From assembly GCF_000263595.1 (NCBI RefSeq), contig NZ_ADES01000005.1, forward strand, positions 116,474 to 180,473: DNA of 64,000 nucleotides, in the 5' to 3' direction. Below, one piece after another: positions 47,897 through 57,836 of the stretch (position 1 is the stretch's first letter; each line of letters starts with the position of its first letter). The DNA comes from Gardnerella vaginalis 1500E. GTDB lineage: Bacteria; Actinomycetota; Actinomycetes; Actinomycetales; Bifidobacteriaceae. The translations under genes and the position numbers were made by a program. The notes below the pieces were generated by a model, which made no database searches, was not told the DNA's origin, and was given only the letters and a program-made list of their open reading frames with translations.

Positions 47897-48943
47897 CTAC
47901 AAGTTTTTGCGCTCATTCACTAGTGTTGTAAGTTGCCAAATTTCTTCGCCGACGTCAATTCCGCGCGGACACTGCCTTGAGCACGCACGAACCGACTGGC
48001 ATGCACTAATTCCGTCGCTGCCGTCAATCAAATCTAATCGACGCTCTGTTGCATTGTCTCTAGAGTCGTAAATAAAACGAGCCGCGTTAATCAAAGCAGC
48101 AGGCCCAATAAAAGCCTCGCCGCCGGCGTAGATTGGGCATATTCCTTCGCACGCACCGCACATAATGCAGTTACTTAAAAGCTCAAACTTTTGCAACTCT
48201 TCAGGATGCTGCAAAAACTCAATAAGCTTAAGTTTTCCTTCATTATTTCGCACAGAAACGTCTGCTGCTTGTAAATAAGGTTCTAAACGTTTTATTTGCG
48301 AAACCATAGGTGAAAGGTCGCAAATAAGATCGCGCTGAACTGCAAATCCAGCAAGAGGTGCAAGTTCGATAATACCGAAACTTCCATTTTTTTGAGCTAC
48401 AGTCTGCGTAGATTCTTTTTGTAGAATTGGCGATTTTGCTGAGCTTTCGCCGCTACTTGAAGTTCCGGTTTTTCTAAATCCGCGAGATTGCACGTTATTT
48501 GTGATTTCTGGACGAGCGTTCGCGCCTATTGTTGCGCTGCAAAGTAAAGTTGGCATGCCGTTTACGTTTGCAGCATCCGATCCGCAAACTCCGTGGCCAC
48601 AAGAGTAGCGAAAAGCCAAAGTCGGGTCGATTGTGCGCTTAATAGTTAGCAAGCAGCTAAGAATAGTATCCGTTGAACGAACTCGCAAAACGTAATCTTG
48701 AACCCAATGCTTGCCTTGAATGCGTTTCATAGAAGGAATGGAAGATTCAGCATCGCTATCTTCTTTTTGTGCAGAATCTACTTTTGCAAAAGGATTGCTA
48801 CGCTTTTTTCGAGCAAATGGACTTTCGTGACGTTTTCGCACGAGTTTAGTAGCGTCTTGCGGATTTTGCGTTTCTTCGCACGGCGCAAAGCGCGAAATAC
48901 GCAAAGTAACAAGCGCAGTGTTATCACCAAGCTCATTACTCAT
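47897..48943 (-). CDS. Succinate dehydrogenase/fumarate reductase iron-sulfur subunit-like protein
   Basis: 348 residues from ATG at 48943, with GGAGG at 48949-48953. The [2Fe-2S] ligands lie in CGHGVCGSDAANVNGMPTLLC (third ligand Asp, as in E. coli SdhB); the C-terminal [4Fe-4S] is CIMCGACEGICP and the [3Fe-4S] set is CQSVRACSRQCP. All three clusters therefore look intact. Two insertions make it about 100 residues longer than usual: a charged segment (about residues 30-65) and a Ser-rich one (about 150-185). No flavoprotein or membrane subunit is adjacent. Could serve a fumarate reductase encoded elsewhere or another oxidoreductase. Confidence 0.87.
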   Translation of the reverse strand: MSNELGDNTALVTLRISRFAPCEETQNPQDATKLVRKRHESPFARKKRSNPFAKVDSAQKEDSDAESSIPSMKRIQGKHWVQDYVLRVRSTDTILSCLLTIKRTIDPTLAFRYSCGHGVCGSDAANVNGMPTLLCSATIGANARPEITNNVQSRGFRKTGTSSSGESSAKSPILQKESTQTVAQKNGSFGIIELAPLAGFAVQRDLICDLSPMVSQIKRLEPYLQAADVSVRNNEGKLKLIEFLQHPEELQKFELLSNCIMCGACEGICPIYAGGEAFIGPAALINAARFIYDSRDNATERRLDLIDGSDGISACQSVRACSRQCPRGIDVGEEIWQLTTLVNERKNL

Positions 48944-49036
48944 TGCAACCTCCAGTACGTACTGTTCTAGTTTGCCACAATACTTGCACAGAAATATTTT
49001 TAGTACTTGGCGCATCCTCACGTTAGGCTTTAGATT

Positions 49037-49834
49037 ATGACTGACGCTTTATTTTTGCTAGATACTGACCACGATAATGCTCCTGTGCTTGCAGATGGGA
49101 TTGAGGAAGGATGGACACTTACGCTTCCTTCCAGCGTAAAACGCCACGCAATATCCGCTATGCGCTTGTTAGAGGGTGACTCTTTGCAACTTTCTGACGG
49201 CAAAGGCTTGCGAATTCACGCAACTGTTACGGATGCGGAAAATGGTTTAGTTCGCGTCGATGCGTTCACTCGAGAAGCGCGTTGCACTACGCGTCTTGCG
49301 CTTGTGCAGGCTTTAGCAAAAACCGGCCACGATGAGCAAGCAATCGATATGGCTACGCAAATTGGCGTAGATGAAGTGATTCCTTGGTGCGCTGACCGCT
49401 CAATCGCAAAGTGGAAGCCTGGTCGCACGGATAAGCGTTGGAATCAGGTGTTGCAGGCTGCTACAGAGCAGTCTCGAAGAGCTTTTATGCCGGAGCTTCA
49501 AGAATGCGTGTCCAGTAAGCAGATTGTTGCAATATGTAGACGTGCGTGCGTTTACGGAAACCTAGTAGTGGTATTGCATCAGGATGCAACCGACTGCTGG
49601 AGTCAAATCGAGCAAGCTGTAAACACTCTTACAGAGCGCTGCCTGGATGATGGCAAGGAGCGCACTGTTTACGTGCTTGTTGGTCCAGAAGGCGGAATTA
49701 GTGACGACGAGGTTTCGATGTTTGTTGACGCTGGTGCTAAAAGCTGCGTTTTGGGCAGCAATATTCTTCGCGCATCCACTGCAGGACCTGTGGCACTTTC
49801 GCTTCTTTCGCGCGCTTTAGGCCGGTACGAATAG
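49037..49834 (+). CDS. rsmE: 16S rRNA (uracil-1498-N3)-methyltransferase
   Basis: 265 residues, SPOUT-fold methyltransferase using S-adenosylmethionine. Signature LVGPEGGISDDEV and the knot end LGSNILRASTAGPVAL. ATG 49037; no clear Shine-Dalgarno, possibly a short leader. Divergent from the iron-sulfur gene (93-bp gap) and first of the rsmE-HIT-ybeY-corC-era cluster. Confidence 0.93.
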   Translation: MTDALFLLDTDHDNAPVLADGIEEGWTLTLPSSVKRHAISAMRLLEGDSLQLSDGKGLRIHATVTDAENGLVRVDAFTREARCTTRLALVQALAKTGHDEQAIDMATQIGVDEVIPWCADRSIAKWKPGRTDKRWNQVLQAATEQSRRAFMPELQECVSSKQIVAICRRACVYGNLVVVLHQDATDCWSQIEQAVNTLTERCLDDGKERTVYVLVGPEGGISDDEVSMFVDAGAKSCVLGSNILRASTAGPVALSLLSRALGRYE

Positions 49835-49947
49835 TGAAAAAATCATAAATAAAATGCGCAAGTTTGTGTAAAATAGTATGTAGTGTGCCGATTGCTTTTG
49901 GCTTTTGGCATGAATTTTATTTCGTAATAAAAAATAGGGGAGAAACC

Positions 49948-50325
49948 ATGAGCGATGCAACTATGAGCAATGCTGCGAGCCATACTGATCCAGACTGCAT
50001 TTTTTGCAAGATTATTGCCGGCGAAATTCCAAGCACGCGCGTTTACGAAGATGATTCGGTAGTCGCTTTTAAGGATATTAATCCGCAGGCAAAAGTGCAT
50101 GTGCTAATTGTGCCGCGCAATCACTATAAGAATGTTGCTGAGCTTGCTAGTAAAGCTCCTGAAACTTTAGCTCATATTGCTGGTGTTGCGCAAAATATTG
50201 CTAACGACGCGTTTAATGGAGACTACAGGCTTGTTTTTAACACTGGTCTTGCAGCTGGTCAAACAGTATTCCATGTTCATGCACATGTGCTTACTGGCGA
50301 AAAGCTTGTGGAAGGCAGCTTGTAA
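49948..50325 (+). CDS. HIT-family protein (HINT-like nucleotide hydrolase)
   Basis: 125 residues from ATG at 49948 with AGGGGAGA upstream. DCIFCKIIAGEIPSTRVYEDD at the N-terminus and the histidine triad in FHVHAHVLTG. Hydrolyses nucleoside phosphoramidates or related substrates. Confidence 0.94.
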   Translation: MSDATMSNAASHTDPDCIFCKIIAGEIPSTRVYEDDSVVAFKDINPQAKVHVLIVPRNHYKNVAELASKAPETLAHIAGVAQNIANDAFNGDYRLVFNTGLAAGQTVFHVHAHVLTGEKLVEGSL

Positions 50326-50424
50326 AGCTTACAAAATAGCGCACTTTTACAAAATAGCGCGCTCGTGCAAAATCTAAACTAGCAACACTTGAAAAATAAA
50401 CTTCGAGAGGAATAACAAATAATC

Positions 50425-50979
50425 ATGAGCATTGAAGTCATGAACGAAACCGTGTGGCGAATCGACGCTAAAATCTTCTCCGATCTTGGAATGTGGGTGT
50501 TGCAGCAGATGAAAGTCAGCACGCAGTCAGATTTATCAATTACTTTCGTTGATCCGGAGCCAATTGCCTGCCTTCACGAGCGCTGGATGAACCTTGAAGG
50601 TCCAACAGATGTTATGAGTTTTCCAATGGACGAACTTACTCCTGGAAGCGATGACAAAGTTTCCGAGGGCATGCTTGGAGACTTGGTGATTTGTCCTTGG
50701 GTGGCTCAGCAGCAGGCGCTCGCGGCGGGGCATAGCACAATGGAAGAGATGATGCTTTTAACCATTCACGGCATATTGCATTTGCTTGGTTACGATCACA
50801 CAACTCGCGAAGAAGAAAAGCAAATGTTTGGTTTGCAGCGTCAGCTTTTGCTTACTTTCTTCGCTGCACGTTCTGGGGAATTGTATGACGCTACTCTTCC
50901 GGAAGGAGCTGTGAACGAGCTTGAACGTTACGATGCTGAGCATGATGCAAGCGGAGGCAGAAATAACAAAAGCAAGTAA
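50425..50979 (+). CDS. ybeY: Endoribonuclease/rRNA maturation factor YbeY
   Basis: 184 residues; zinc motif [11 protein letters not shown] (HxxxHxxxxxH). ATG 50425 with GAGAGGAATAAC upstream. Acts in 16S rRNA 3' end maturation. A C-terminal extension of about 30 residues beyond the core. Many actinobacteria have phoH immediately before ybeY; here only 99 bp separate it from the HIT gene, so phoH is missing from this position. Confidence 0.94.
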   Translation: MSIEVMNETVWRIDAKIFSDLGMWVLQQMKVSTQSDLSITFVDPEPIACLHERWMNLEGPTDVMSFPMDELTPGSDDKVSEGMLGDLVICPWVAQQQALAAGHSTMEEMMLLTIHGILHLLGYDHTTREEEKQMFGLQRQLLLTFFAARSGELYDATLPEGAVNELERYDAEHDASGGRNNKSK

Positions 50980-51026
50980 GCACGAGTAAGCACAAGTAAG
51001 CAGTCGTAAGATTTAAGAGCATAATT

Positions 51027-52586
51027 ATGGAAGATATTAAAGCATTTTTTACAAATATATCGTTACCGGAACTTCCGTTGCACGTGTGGCTAGGATTAGC
51101 CGTTTTGCTTTTGCTTGCAATTCTTCTTGTGTGGCTGTCTCTTGCAATGGCAGCTGCAGAAGGGGCAGTGCCTAAAGTTACGCGAGCGAGCTTAAACAAT
51201 CTTATGATTGAAGCTCAAACTCACGATGACGACACAAGCGCAATAGTGCGTATGCGTAGAATTGCAAGAATTCATCGGGTAAAAAAGCTTATTTCAGACC
51301 GTTACGCAACTTCTAGCGCATGCGCTTTTGTGCGCGTTCTGTGCAATGTGTTTGACGGCGTTATTATTGCTGCGGTTTCGGCGTTTTTCGGCGCTCCAAT
51401 GTGGCTTACTTTGGTTGTTGGCGTTGTGGTTTCGGTGATTGTTGCTGTTATTTCTATGCTTGTTCGCCCGCGTTCTGTGGGAGCTGCTCAGCCTGTGGCA
51501 AAGTTGATGAGACTTTCTCGCATTGTTTCTATTGCTATGGCGATTAATCCTCTGGTGCATATTGCTAGCGATGCTGACGTAACTTCTAGAAAAAAGAATG
51601 TTGATCTTTCAGACGATGAGGCTTTGGAAGATATTCAGCTGGATCAAGCAAAGGCGAGTATTGATCGCCTTGTTGAAGCGAATGATTTTGACCCTGAAGT
51701 TTCGGAAATGATGCGCAATGTGCTTACGCTTTCAGACACTTTGACTCGCGAAATCATGGTTCCTCGAACCGATATGATTTGCGTAAAAAGCGACGAAACG
51801 CTGGAAAATTTCCTGAAATTATGCTCAAGATCCGGATTTTCTAGAGTTCCTGTTATTGGAGATTCGGTTGACGATTTAGTTGGCGTTGCTTATTTGAAGG
51901 ATGCAGTAAGAGCTACCGTGTTTAATCCTGCAGCTTCTTCTAGAGCTGTTGACACTATTAGCCGAGACCCTATGCTTGTGCCGGAGTCCAAGCCGGTTGA
52001 CGATTTATTCCACGAAATGCAGCGAATTCGTCAGCATGTTGCTGTAGTTGTTGACGAATATGGCGGTATTGCAGGCTTGGTTACTATTGAGGATGCTATT
52101 GAGCAGATTGTGGGCGAGCTGGAAGATGAGCATGATCGCACGCAGCATGCGGATCCGGAAGAAGTAAGCGATGGCGTGTGGAAGATGCCTGCTAGAACGC
52201 CGATTGCGGATTTGGAGGATATTTTTGAAGTTCATATTGACGAAGACGATGTGGACACCGTGTTTGGTTTGCTTACGAAGCTGCTTGGTAACGTGCCGAT
52301 TGTGGGATCTAGTGCGGTTACAAGAGGCTTAAAATTAACTGCTGTGGATTCTGCTGGTAGACGAAAGAAAGTCTCAACTATTTTGGTTGAGCGCGATGTT
52401 AAGGGCTTAGAAGAGCCTAAAGACGAGCAGTCTGAAAATAGCAGCGCGGTAAAACTTTCGGAAAAAATATCTGAAAAGATTTCGGAAAAACTTTCGGAAA
52501 AGATTTCCCCACAAGCGCTGGAAAGTAAGCAAACTAACGCGCTTAAGCAAGCAAGTAATATGAAGCAAACGAATTTACTGAAGTAA
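51027..52586 (+). CDS. CBS-domain membrane protein (CorC/HlyC/TlyC type)
   Basis: 519 residues. N-terminal membrane segments (about 15-45 and 115-150), then two CBS domains (about 230-360) with REIMVPRTDMICV and RQHVAVVVDEYGGIAGLVTIEDAIEQIVGE, and a CorC_HlyC transporter-associated domain (about 370-450). The tail has repeated KLSEKIS units. Likely a membrane regulator of Mg2+/Co2+ transport. ATG 51027. Between ybeY and era, its usual place. Confidence 0.9.
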   Translation: MEDIKAFFTNISLPELPLHVWLGLAVLLLLAILLVWLSLAMAAAEGAVPKVTRASLNNLMIEAQTHDDDTSAIVRMRRIARIHRVKKLISDRYATSSACAFVRVLCNVFDGVIIAAVSAFFGAPMWLTLVVGVVVSVIVAVISMLVRPRSVGAAQPVAKLMRLSRIVSIAMAINPLVHIASDADVTSRKKNVDLSDDEALEDIQLDQAKASIDRLVEANDFDPEVSEMMRNVLTLSDTLTREIMVPRTDMICVKSDETLENFLKLCSRSGFSRVPVIGDSVDDLVGVAYLKDAVRATVFNPAASSRAVDTISRDPMLVPESKPVDDLFHEMQRIRQHVAVVVDEYGGIAGLVTIEDAIEQIVGELEDEHDRTQHADPEEVSDGVWKMPARTPIADLEDIFEVHIDEDDVDTVFGLLTKLLGNVPIVGSSAVTRGLKLTAVDSAGRRKKVSTILVERDVKGLEEPKDEQSENSSAVKLSEKISEKISEKLSEKISPQALESKQTNALKQASNMKQTNLLK

Positions 52587-52626
52587 ACGAATATGCTGAA
52601 ATAAAGAACTGGACGGTAAGAATAAC

Positions 52627-53688
52627 GTGAATAATATTAACAACTTCGACGATAACAGCGACTTTGATGATAAAAGCGACTTTGACGACGAAATGTTTGC
52701 AAATCTTGACTCCTCAACTCGCGCAACGATTTCTACTCCGGATTTTAACGGTTACCGTTCCGGATTCGTAGCTGTAGTTGGTAGGCCAAACGTTGGCAAA
52801 TCTACGCTTATGAATGCTCTTATTGGCACGCAAATTGCTATTGCCTCGTCTCGTCCGGAAACTACGCGTAAAGCTATTCGCGGAATTGTTACAACCGATA
52901 ATGCGCAAATGGTTTTGGTTGATACTCCGGGTATTCACCGTCCGCGTACGCTTCTTGGTCAGCGTTTGAACGATATTGTTGACGAGTCGCTTTCAGATGT
53001 TGACGCGATTGCATTCTTGCTTCCAGCAGACCAGGAGATAGGACCAGGAGATAAGCGAATACTAAGCCGTCTTCGCTCCGATTTTGCTAAAAAAGATGAG
53101 CAAGGCAATTGGACTTGGAAAGTTCCGCTTATTGGTATTGTTACGAAAATCGATACGCTTAGCCGCAGTGAGTTAGTTGCGCATTTGCTTCAAATTCAGC
53201 AGTTTGCCGATTTTACTGATATTGTGCCTGTGAGTGCGTTGGAGCGAGACAATATTGACGAAGTTAAGAATGTTTTGATTCAAAACTTGCCTGAAGGCCC
53301 GCAAATGTATCCGGCGGATCAGCTTAGCGAGGAAAGTCCAGAAAGCATGATTTCGGAGCTTATTCGCGGCGCATTTTTGGAAGAATTGGACGACGAGTTG
53401 CCTCATTCTTTAGCTGTTGTAGTTGACGATATTTGCTACCCGAGTGATGGCGAGGATACTCAATACGACGACAACAAAGCGCATGTGCTTGTGTCTGTTT
53501 ATGTTGAGCGAGATTCTCAAAAGCCGATTATTATTGGGCATCGTGCAGAGCATTTAGTGCGCGTAAAGAAGCGTTTGAGAACTGCTGTAAATCGCATTAC
53601 TGGCACGAAAGCTGTGCTTGAGTTGCATGTGAAAGTTGCAAAGGGCTGGCAGAGCGACCCTAAGAAGCTTGAGCGTTTGGGGTTCTAG
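52627..53688 (+). CDS. era: GTPase Era
   Basis: 353 residues. GTP-binding motifs: GRPNVGKST, DTPGIHRPR and TKID; the C-terminal KH domain (IIIGHRAEHLVRVKKRLRTAV ... HVKVAKGWQSD) binds the 3' end of 16S rRNA. GTG start at 52627. It carries an unusual acidic, Asp/Asn-rich N-terminal extension of about 35 residues (NNFDDNSDFDDKSDFDDE); an internal ATG at 52693 would remove most of it, so the start is uncertain. Confidence 0.94.
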   Translation: MNNINNFDDNSDFDDKSDFDDEMFANLDSSTRATISTPDFNGYRSGFVAVVGRPNVGKSTLMNALIGTQIAIASSRPETTRKAIRGIVTTDNAQMVLVDTPGIHRPRTLLGQRLNDIVDESLSDVDAIAFLLPADQEIGPGDKRILSRLRSDFAKKDEQGNWTWKVPLIGIVTKIDTLSRSELVAHLLQIQQFADFTDIVPVSALERDNIDEVKNVLIQNLPEGPQMYPADQLSEESPESMISELIRGAFLEELDDELPHSLAVVVDDICYPSDGEDTQYDDNKAHVLVSVYVERDSQKPIIIGHRAEHLVRVKKRLRTAVNRITGTKAVLELHVKVAKGWQSDPKKLERLGF

Positions 53689-53785
53689 TAAGCATATTTT
53701 GATTAGCGTTTTTTGACAAGCGCGTTTTGACGAGCATATTCTGCTTAGTGTGTTTTTATTAGTGTTTTAAACCTTGCGCTTATAA

Positions 53786-53824
53786 AAAACCGCAGCCGAT
53801 ACACGTTCGACTGCGGTTTTTGTT
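53786..53824. terminator. Bidirectional terminator between era and the surface protein gene
   Basis: AAAACCGCAG (53786-53795) pairs perfectly with CTGCGGTTTT (53811-53820), flanked by A and T runs on both sides. Confidence 0.85.
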
Positions 53825-53888
53825 TTAGTTTTTTTGTTTTAGTTTTTATGTAGTCGCTCTATTTTTATGGAGTAAACCACATTTTCAA

Positions 53889-56800
53889 CTACATGCGACG
53901 GTGACGTGCGAAAGTCACACCTCCGCCGATTGCAACAATTCCAGCAATCACAACTGCCGCAACCGCGCCAATTGTAAGAGTGTTGTTGGAGCCGTTTTGT
54001 GCCTTTGCAGAATCGCCGTTTGCTTGAGAATTCTTGGACTCTTTGTTTGGAGAGCTGTTTGGCGTGCTGTTTTGAGCGCTGCTATTGCTATTAGAATCCT
54101 GAGTTTCTTGCTTTGCGGAGTCTTGCTTTGCAGATTCCTTCGATTCAGAATTCTTAGAATCCTTAGCGTTCTTACTTTGTGCTACGCCAGCGTTAGGAGT
54201 TGCGGCCGCATTTGCAGAAGCGGTGCGGTTGGCGTGCTTCGTGTTCTTTGCATTCGCATGCTCTTCCTTAGTAGACTTTCCAGTTTCACTCTTGGAAACA
54301 GCCTGTGTAGCGTGATTTTCTGCTGTAGCTGAAGCAAATTCGTTAGATTGCTGTTCTACGCCAACAGCAGGAACGCTGACATGTGGTGTTTGTGGAATGA
54401 ATGGAACATTACTGTTTCCTGTGTTACCAGTGTTACCTGTGTTACCGGTATTTCCGGTATTGTTTGTGTTTCCTGTGCTACCTGTGTTGCCAGTCTTGCC
54501 AGTATTACCAGGTTCAGGTACTTTAGGTTCTGGTGTAGGTGCTGGAGGAACGGATGGTGTAACAGACTCTGGTGCAACTTCTTTCATCTGTTTCGCGAGT
54601 GTTTCTGCAGACTTTGTAAGAGATGTAGCAGTAGTTTGCAGGCCAGTACTCTTTGTTGTCAGAGTTTGCATGAAGGTGTTAAACGATGGGTAAGCTGCCA
54701 AGAATGTTGACTGCATGAAGGATTGCTGAGTCGTTTTGTCAGTAACAACAGCCTTAAATTTTGTTTCTGCAGCTTTAAGATTCTTCTGTATAGTTTGAAT
54801 CTTGGTTTTAGCTTCTTCAACAACTTTCTGAGCATACTGAACCTTGGCTTGAGCGGCTTTAACCTTCTCTTGTGCAGTCTTTATCTTCTCAACAACAGTT
54901 TTCTTTGCGGTTTCAACAGCTGTTTTTTCTGTCTCAACCTTTTCAGCAGCATTTTTAGCTTTTGTTTTCAATGCTTCAAGCTGGCCTGTTGCTGTACTCT
55001 GAGTGTCTTTAGCACCTTGAAGAGCGGTCTGAGCAGCTTGAACGTTACCGTTAGCTTCAGTAACTTCCTGAGTTTCAGTTTGAATCTGAGTTGTAAGCTC
55101 TTCAATCTTCTTAGTCAGTGTAGTTACCTTATCTTTAGCTACTTGAAGCTCTTGATCAGCCTTATTTTTGGCTTCTTCAGCAGTTGTAACAGCCTGTTTG
55201 GCTGATTCTACATTAGCTTCAGCAGTTTCAACATCCTTAGTAAGTGCGCCATTAACTTCAGTTTGCTTTTCATTGGCATTTCTGCGTGCTGCTACAGCGT
55301 CAGCCTCGGCTGTTTGGGCCTTTGACTTCAACCCTGTTGCGGCTGTTTGCAAGGTACTAAGTTCGTCTTGAAGCTTCTGAATCTTCTGCTTTCGCTCATT
55401 TTCGTTTAGCTGAGCAGCTTCTTTAGCCTTCTTAGAAGCCTCATCATACGCATTCTTAGCAGTTTCCCAAGCGCTCTTCAGCTCCTCAGCCTTCTTAGCA
55501 GTATCATCCTTAGCTTTATTTGCTGCTTCAGCATCCTTCCTAGCCTGCTCGAAGTTCTTCTTTGCTGTTTCAATCTTCTTTTCTAGATCCTCAACAGCAG
55601 AGCGCTCATCAGTAGACATATTATGCTTTGCTTTCAAAGCTTCATACTTAGCGTTAAACACTGCCATATTAGCCGAGTTTGCATCAGCATTCAGCTTATT
55701 CAGTTTCTTAGCTTCTTCGTCGCTTAGCGAAGGAGTGCTGCTTGTAACTGTGCTTTCATAGCCATTAAGAAGTTTATTGTACTCTTCTATGCTAATTGAG
55801 CTTTCTTCATTGCCTCCGTGCCATACTGCAATATCTTGGTATCCCAATCTGTTTGTATGTGAATTATCTGCTTTAGCAAATCCTGAAGCAAAGTTATTGT
55901 TTGCGGAGAAGTTAGTGTAGTGGCCGACCACATTCTTAAACAGATTCTTCGCTTGTCCGTTTGAATCATCCTTAAATAGAGCTAGAGTAGGATTTTCCCT
56001 TAGATATGCTCCAAAATCTGTGCGATGGTTTTTGAGTGCATCTAAGCCATCTTCTGTAAACTCGTGACCATTCCACTTTCCATCTTTAAGAGCGTTATCA
56101 TATATTTCCTTTTCCAAGCCATACCATCCGTCAACAGCGTTGTGCTTCTCGTTGGCAGTGTATTGGCATGAAAGATGACCATTACCGGTATTGCATTGTT
56201 TAAGATTCTGCTTTGGCCTCTTAGGATCGTAGTTATTATAATCTCCATCCCAAGCGAGATTTTCTGCAACATTAGTAGCATATGCATGAGTTTTCAACTC
56301 GTCTGGAGTTTTTGATCCCGTGGTATCGTGGCATGCAGCGTGAGCTTCAGTTGCTGCAGAATAGAAGGAGTGCACGATGCTTTCTGCAATAAGAGTTAGA
56401 CGCACTTTAACAGTTTTCATGCCAGAAACGTCATCTTTGCGATAATCATCAAGAGCTTTGTAATATGTTGCTGCCTGCTTCATGTTTTCCAAAGAGTCAG
56501 CGCTACCAACGCGACCCAAACCAGGCTTCACCAAGTCGTTATACCATGTTGGAGCATAAGCAGTGTATCCTGGCCAATAATATCCTTCTTTTCCAGGCAC
56601 AGGCATATTAGGAACTTCATAAGATTCGCCCTTAAGAACTTTTTGAGCACGTTTTGCATCCTCAATAAGATCAGCGTTCTTGTTTTCCTTCTTGCTTTCA
56701 GTATCAATCACATACTGCAAGAACTTGTAGAAGTCAGACTTCTGCTCCACAGGAATATCATCCTTAGGAGCGTTATTATCTGCTGCATCATAAGCTGCTG

Positions 56801-57836
56801 CTTTCTTAGCAGCTTCACCTTCTGCAGAAGTTACTTTCTCTACTAATGCTGCGTAGTCTGAATTCTTATCTTTCAGCGCCTTTTCTGCGTTGGTGAGTTC
56901 GCCTGCTTTAGCAGGGATTGCATTATTCGCATCGGTAGCTTCCTGAGCTTTAGCAGCTGCTTCCCTTTGAGCTTGGTCAGAAGCTTCTTTAGCTTCTTGA
57001 GCTTTTTCTTTAAGCTTTTGCACCTCAGCACTTGTTGTTCCAGAGTCAGCTCTTTGCAAATTATTTATAGCAGTTTGCTTTTCTTCCTGCTGTTTTGTAT
57101 TATCTTTTACAGCTTGCTCTGCTTCTTGTTGTTTTGCTTCTTTTTGATCAGCCTCGCCAGAAAGCCTATCTGCTTCTCCCTGAGCTTTCTTTTTATTATC
57201 CTTAGCAGTTTGAAGCTCAGTATTGGCAGAATCTAGCTTGCCTTTTTCAGTGTTTACTTTTTCTGCAGCTTGAGCCTGCTGTTGAGTTTTATTAGTAACG
57301 TCTTTGTTTGCAGTTTCAAGCTCGCCTTCAGCTGCAGTTTTTTCGCCTTGAGTTTCCTTCAGCTTATCTTCAGCAGTCTTCTGATTTTCTTTTTCTTTAT
57401 CAAATGCAGCTTGCTTATCTGCAACCTCTTCGTTTGCGTTATCTACTTCAGTTTGCTTATCAGATAATTCCTTATCGGCTTTACCTTTTTCTTCCTCAGC
57501 TGTTTGAGCTTCTTTTTTCTTGTTTTCTAAGTCTTTCTGAGCTTTAGTTACTTCATTGTTAGCATCAGCGGCTGCTGTATTAGCATCACTTGCTTCGCTT
57601 TCAGCCTTATTAACTTCCTCATCAACTTTGTTTTTCTGCTCATTAGCTTCAGCCACAGCCTGCTTAGCTTCTTTTTGAGCTTTATCTGTAGCACTTTCTC
57701 CAGTCTGAACTGCAGGAGTATTAGAATCTGGCGGAGTAGTAGTGTCAGGAGTAGCGGCGTTGGCCACATTTGCCATTCCGAATAATGCAAGGGAACTTGC
57801 GCCTAATGAGATTGCTACTGCGAGTTTGGCGTTCAT
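53889..57836 (-). CDS. SEC10/PgrA-like coiled-coil surface protein with CAP-like domain
   Basis: 1315 residues. Signal peptide cleaved after ANA near residue 27. Residues about 35-350 and 690-1080 are long Lys/Glu/Ala/Gln coiled coils. Between them (about 360-690) is a globular domain with CAP/SCP-like features (AENLAW, GWYGLEKEIYD, VVGHYTNF), matching the surface-exclusion SEC10/PgrA type. A Pro-rich linker with GNTGNTG repeats and a low-complexity Lys/Ser/Asn stretch follow, ending in a membrane segment and RHRRM without an LPxTG-type motif. ATG 57836 with AGAGGAGAGG upstream. Likely a surface adhesin or aggregation factor. The promoter contains a C10 tract. Confidence 0.88.
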   Translation of the reverse strand: MNAKLAVAISLGASSLALFGMANVANAATPDTTTPPDSNTPAVQTGESATDKAQKEAKQAVAEANEQKNKVDEEVNKAESEASDANTAAADANNEVTKAQKDLENKKKEAQTAEEEKGKADKELSDKQTEVDNANEEVADKQAAFDKEKENQKTAEDKLKETQGEKTAAEGELETANKDVTNKTQQQAQAAEKVNTEKGKLDSANTELQTAKDNKKKAQGEADRLSGEADQKEAKQQEAEQAVKDNTKQQEEKQTAINNLQRADSGTTSAEVQKLKEKAQEAKEASDQAQREAAAKAQEATDANNAIPAKAGELTNAEKALKDKNSDYAALVEKVTSAEGEAAKKAAAYDAADNNAPKDDIPVEQKSDFYKFLQYVIDTESKKENKNADLIEDAKRAQKVLKGESYEVPNMPVPGKEGYYWPGYTAYAPTWYNDLVKPGLGRVGSADSLENMKQAATYYKALDDYRKDDVSGMKTVKVRLTLIAESIVHSFYSAATEAHAACHDTTGSKTPDELKTHAYATNVAENLAWDGDYNNYDPKRPKQNLKQCNTGNGHLSCQYTANEKHNAVDGWYGLEKEIYDNALKDGKWNGHEFTEDGLDALKNHRTDFGAYLRENPTLALFKDDSNGQAKNLFKNVVGHYTNFSANNNFASGFAKADNSHTNRLGYQDIAVWHGGNEESSISIEEYNKLLNGYESTVTSSTPSLSDEEAKKLNKLNADANSANMAVFNAKYEALKAKHNMSTDERSAVEDLEKKIETAKKNFEQARKDAEAANKAKDDTAKKAEELKSAWETAKNAYDEASKKAKEAAQLNENERKQKIQKLQDELSTLQTAATGLKSKAQTAEADAVAARRNANEKQTEVNGALTKDVETAEANVESAKQAVTTAEEAKNKADQELQVAKDKVTTLTKKIEELTTQIQTETQEVTEANGNVQAAQTALQGAKDTQSTATGQLEALKTKAKNAAEKVETEKTAVETAKKTVVEKIKTAQEKVKAAQAKVQYAQKVVEEAKTKIQTIQKNLKAAETKFKAVVTDKTTQQSFMQSTFLAAYPSFNTFMQTLTTKSTGLQTTATSLTKSAETLAKQMKEVAPESVTPSVPPAPTPEPKVPEPGNTGKTGNTGSTGNTNNTGNTGNTGNTGNTGNSNVPFIPQTPHVSVPAVGVEQQSNEFASATAENHATQAVSKSETGKSTKEEHANAKNTKHANRTASANAAATPNAGVAQSKNAKDSKNSESKESAKQDSAKQETQDSNSNSSAQNSTPNSSPNKESKNSQANGDSAKAQNGSNNTLTIGAVAAVVIAGIVAIGGGVTFARHRRM
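54420..54512. repeat. Coding 9-bp tandem repeats (GNT units)
   Basis: TTACCTGTG/TTACCGGTA-like units encode GNTGNTG on the minus strand. Copy number is probably variable. Confidence 0.8.
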
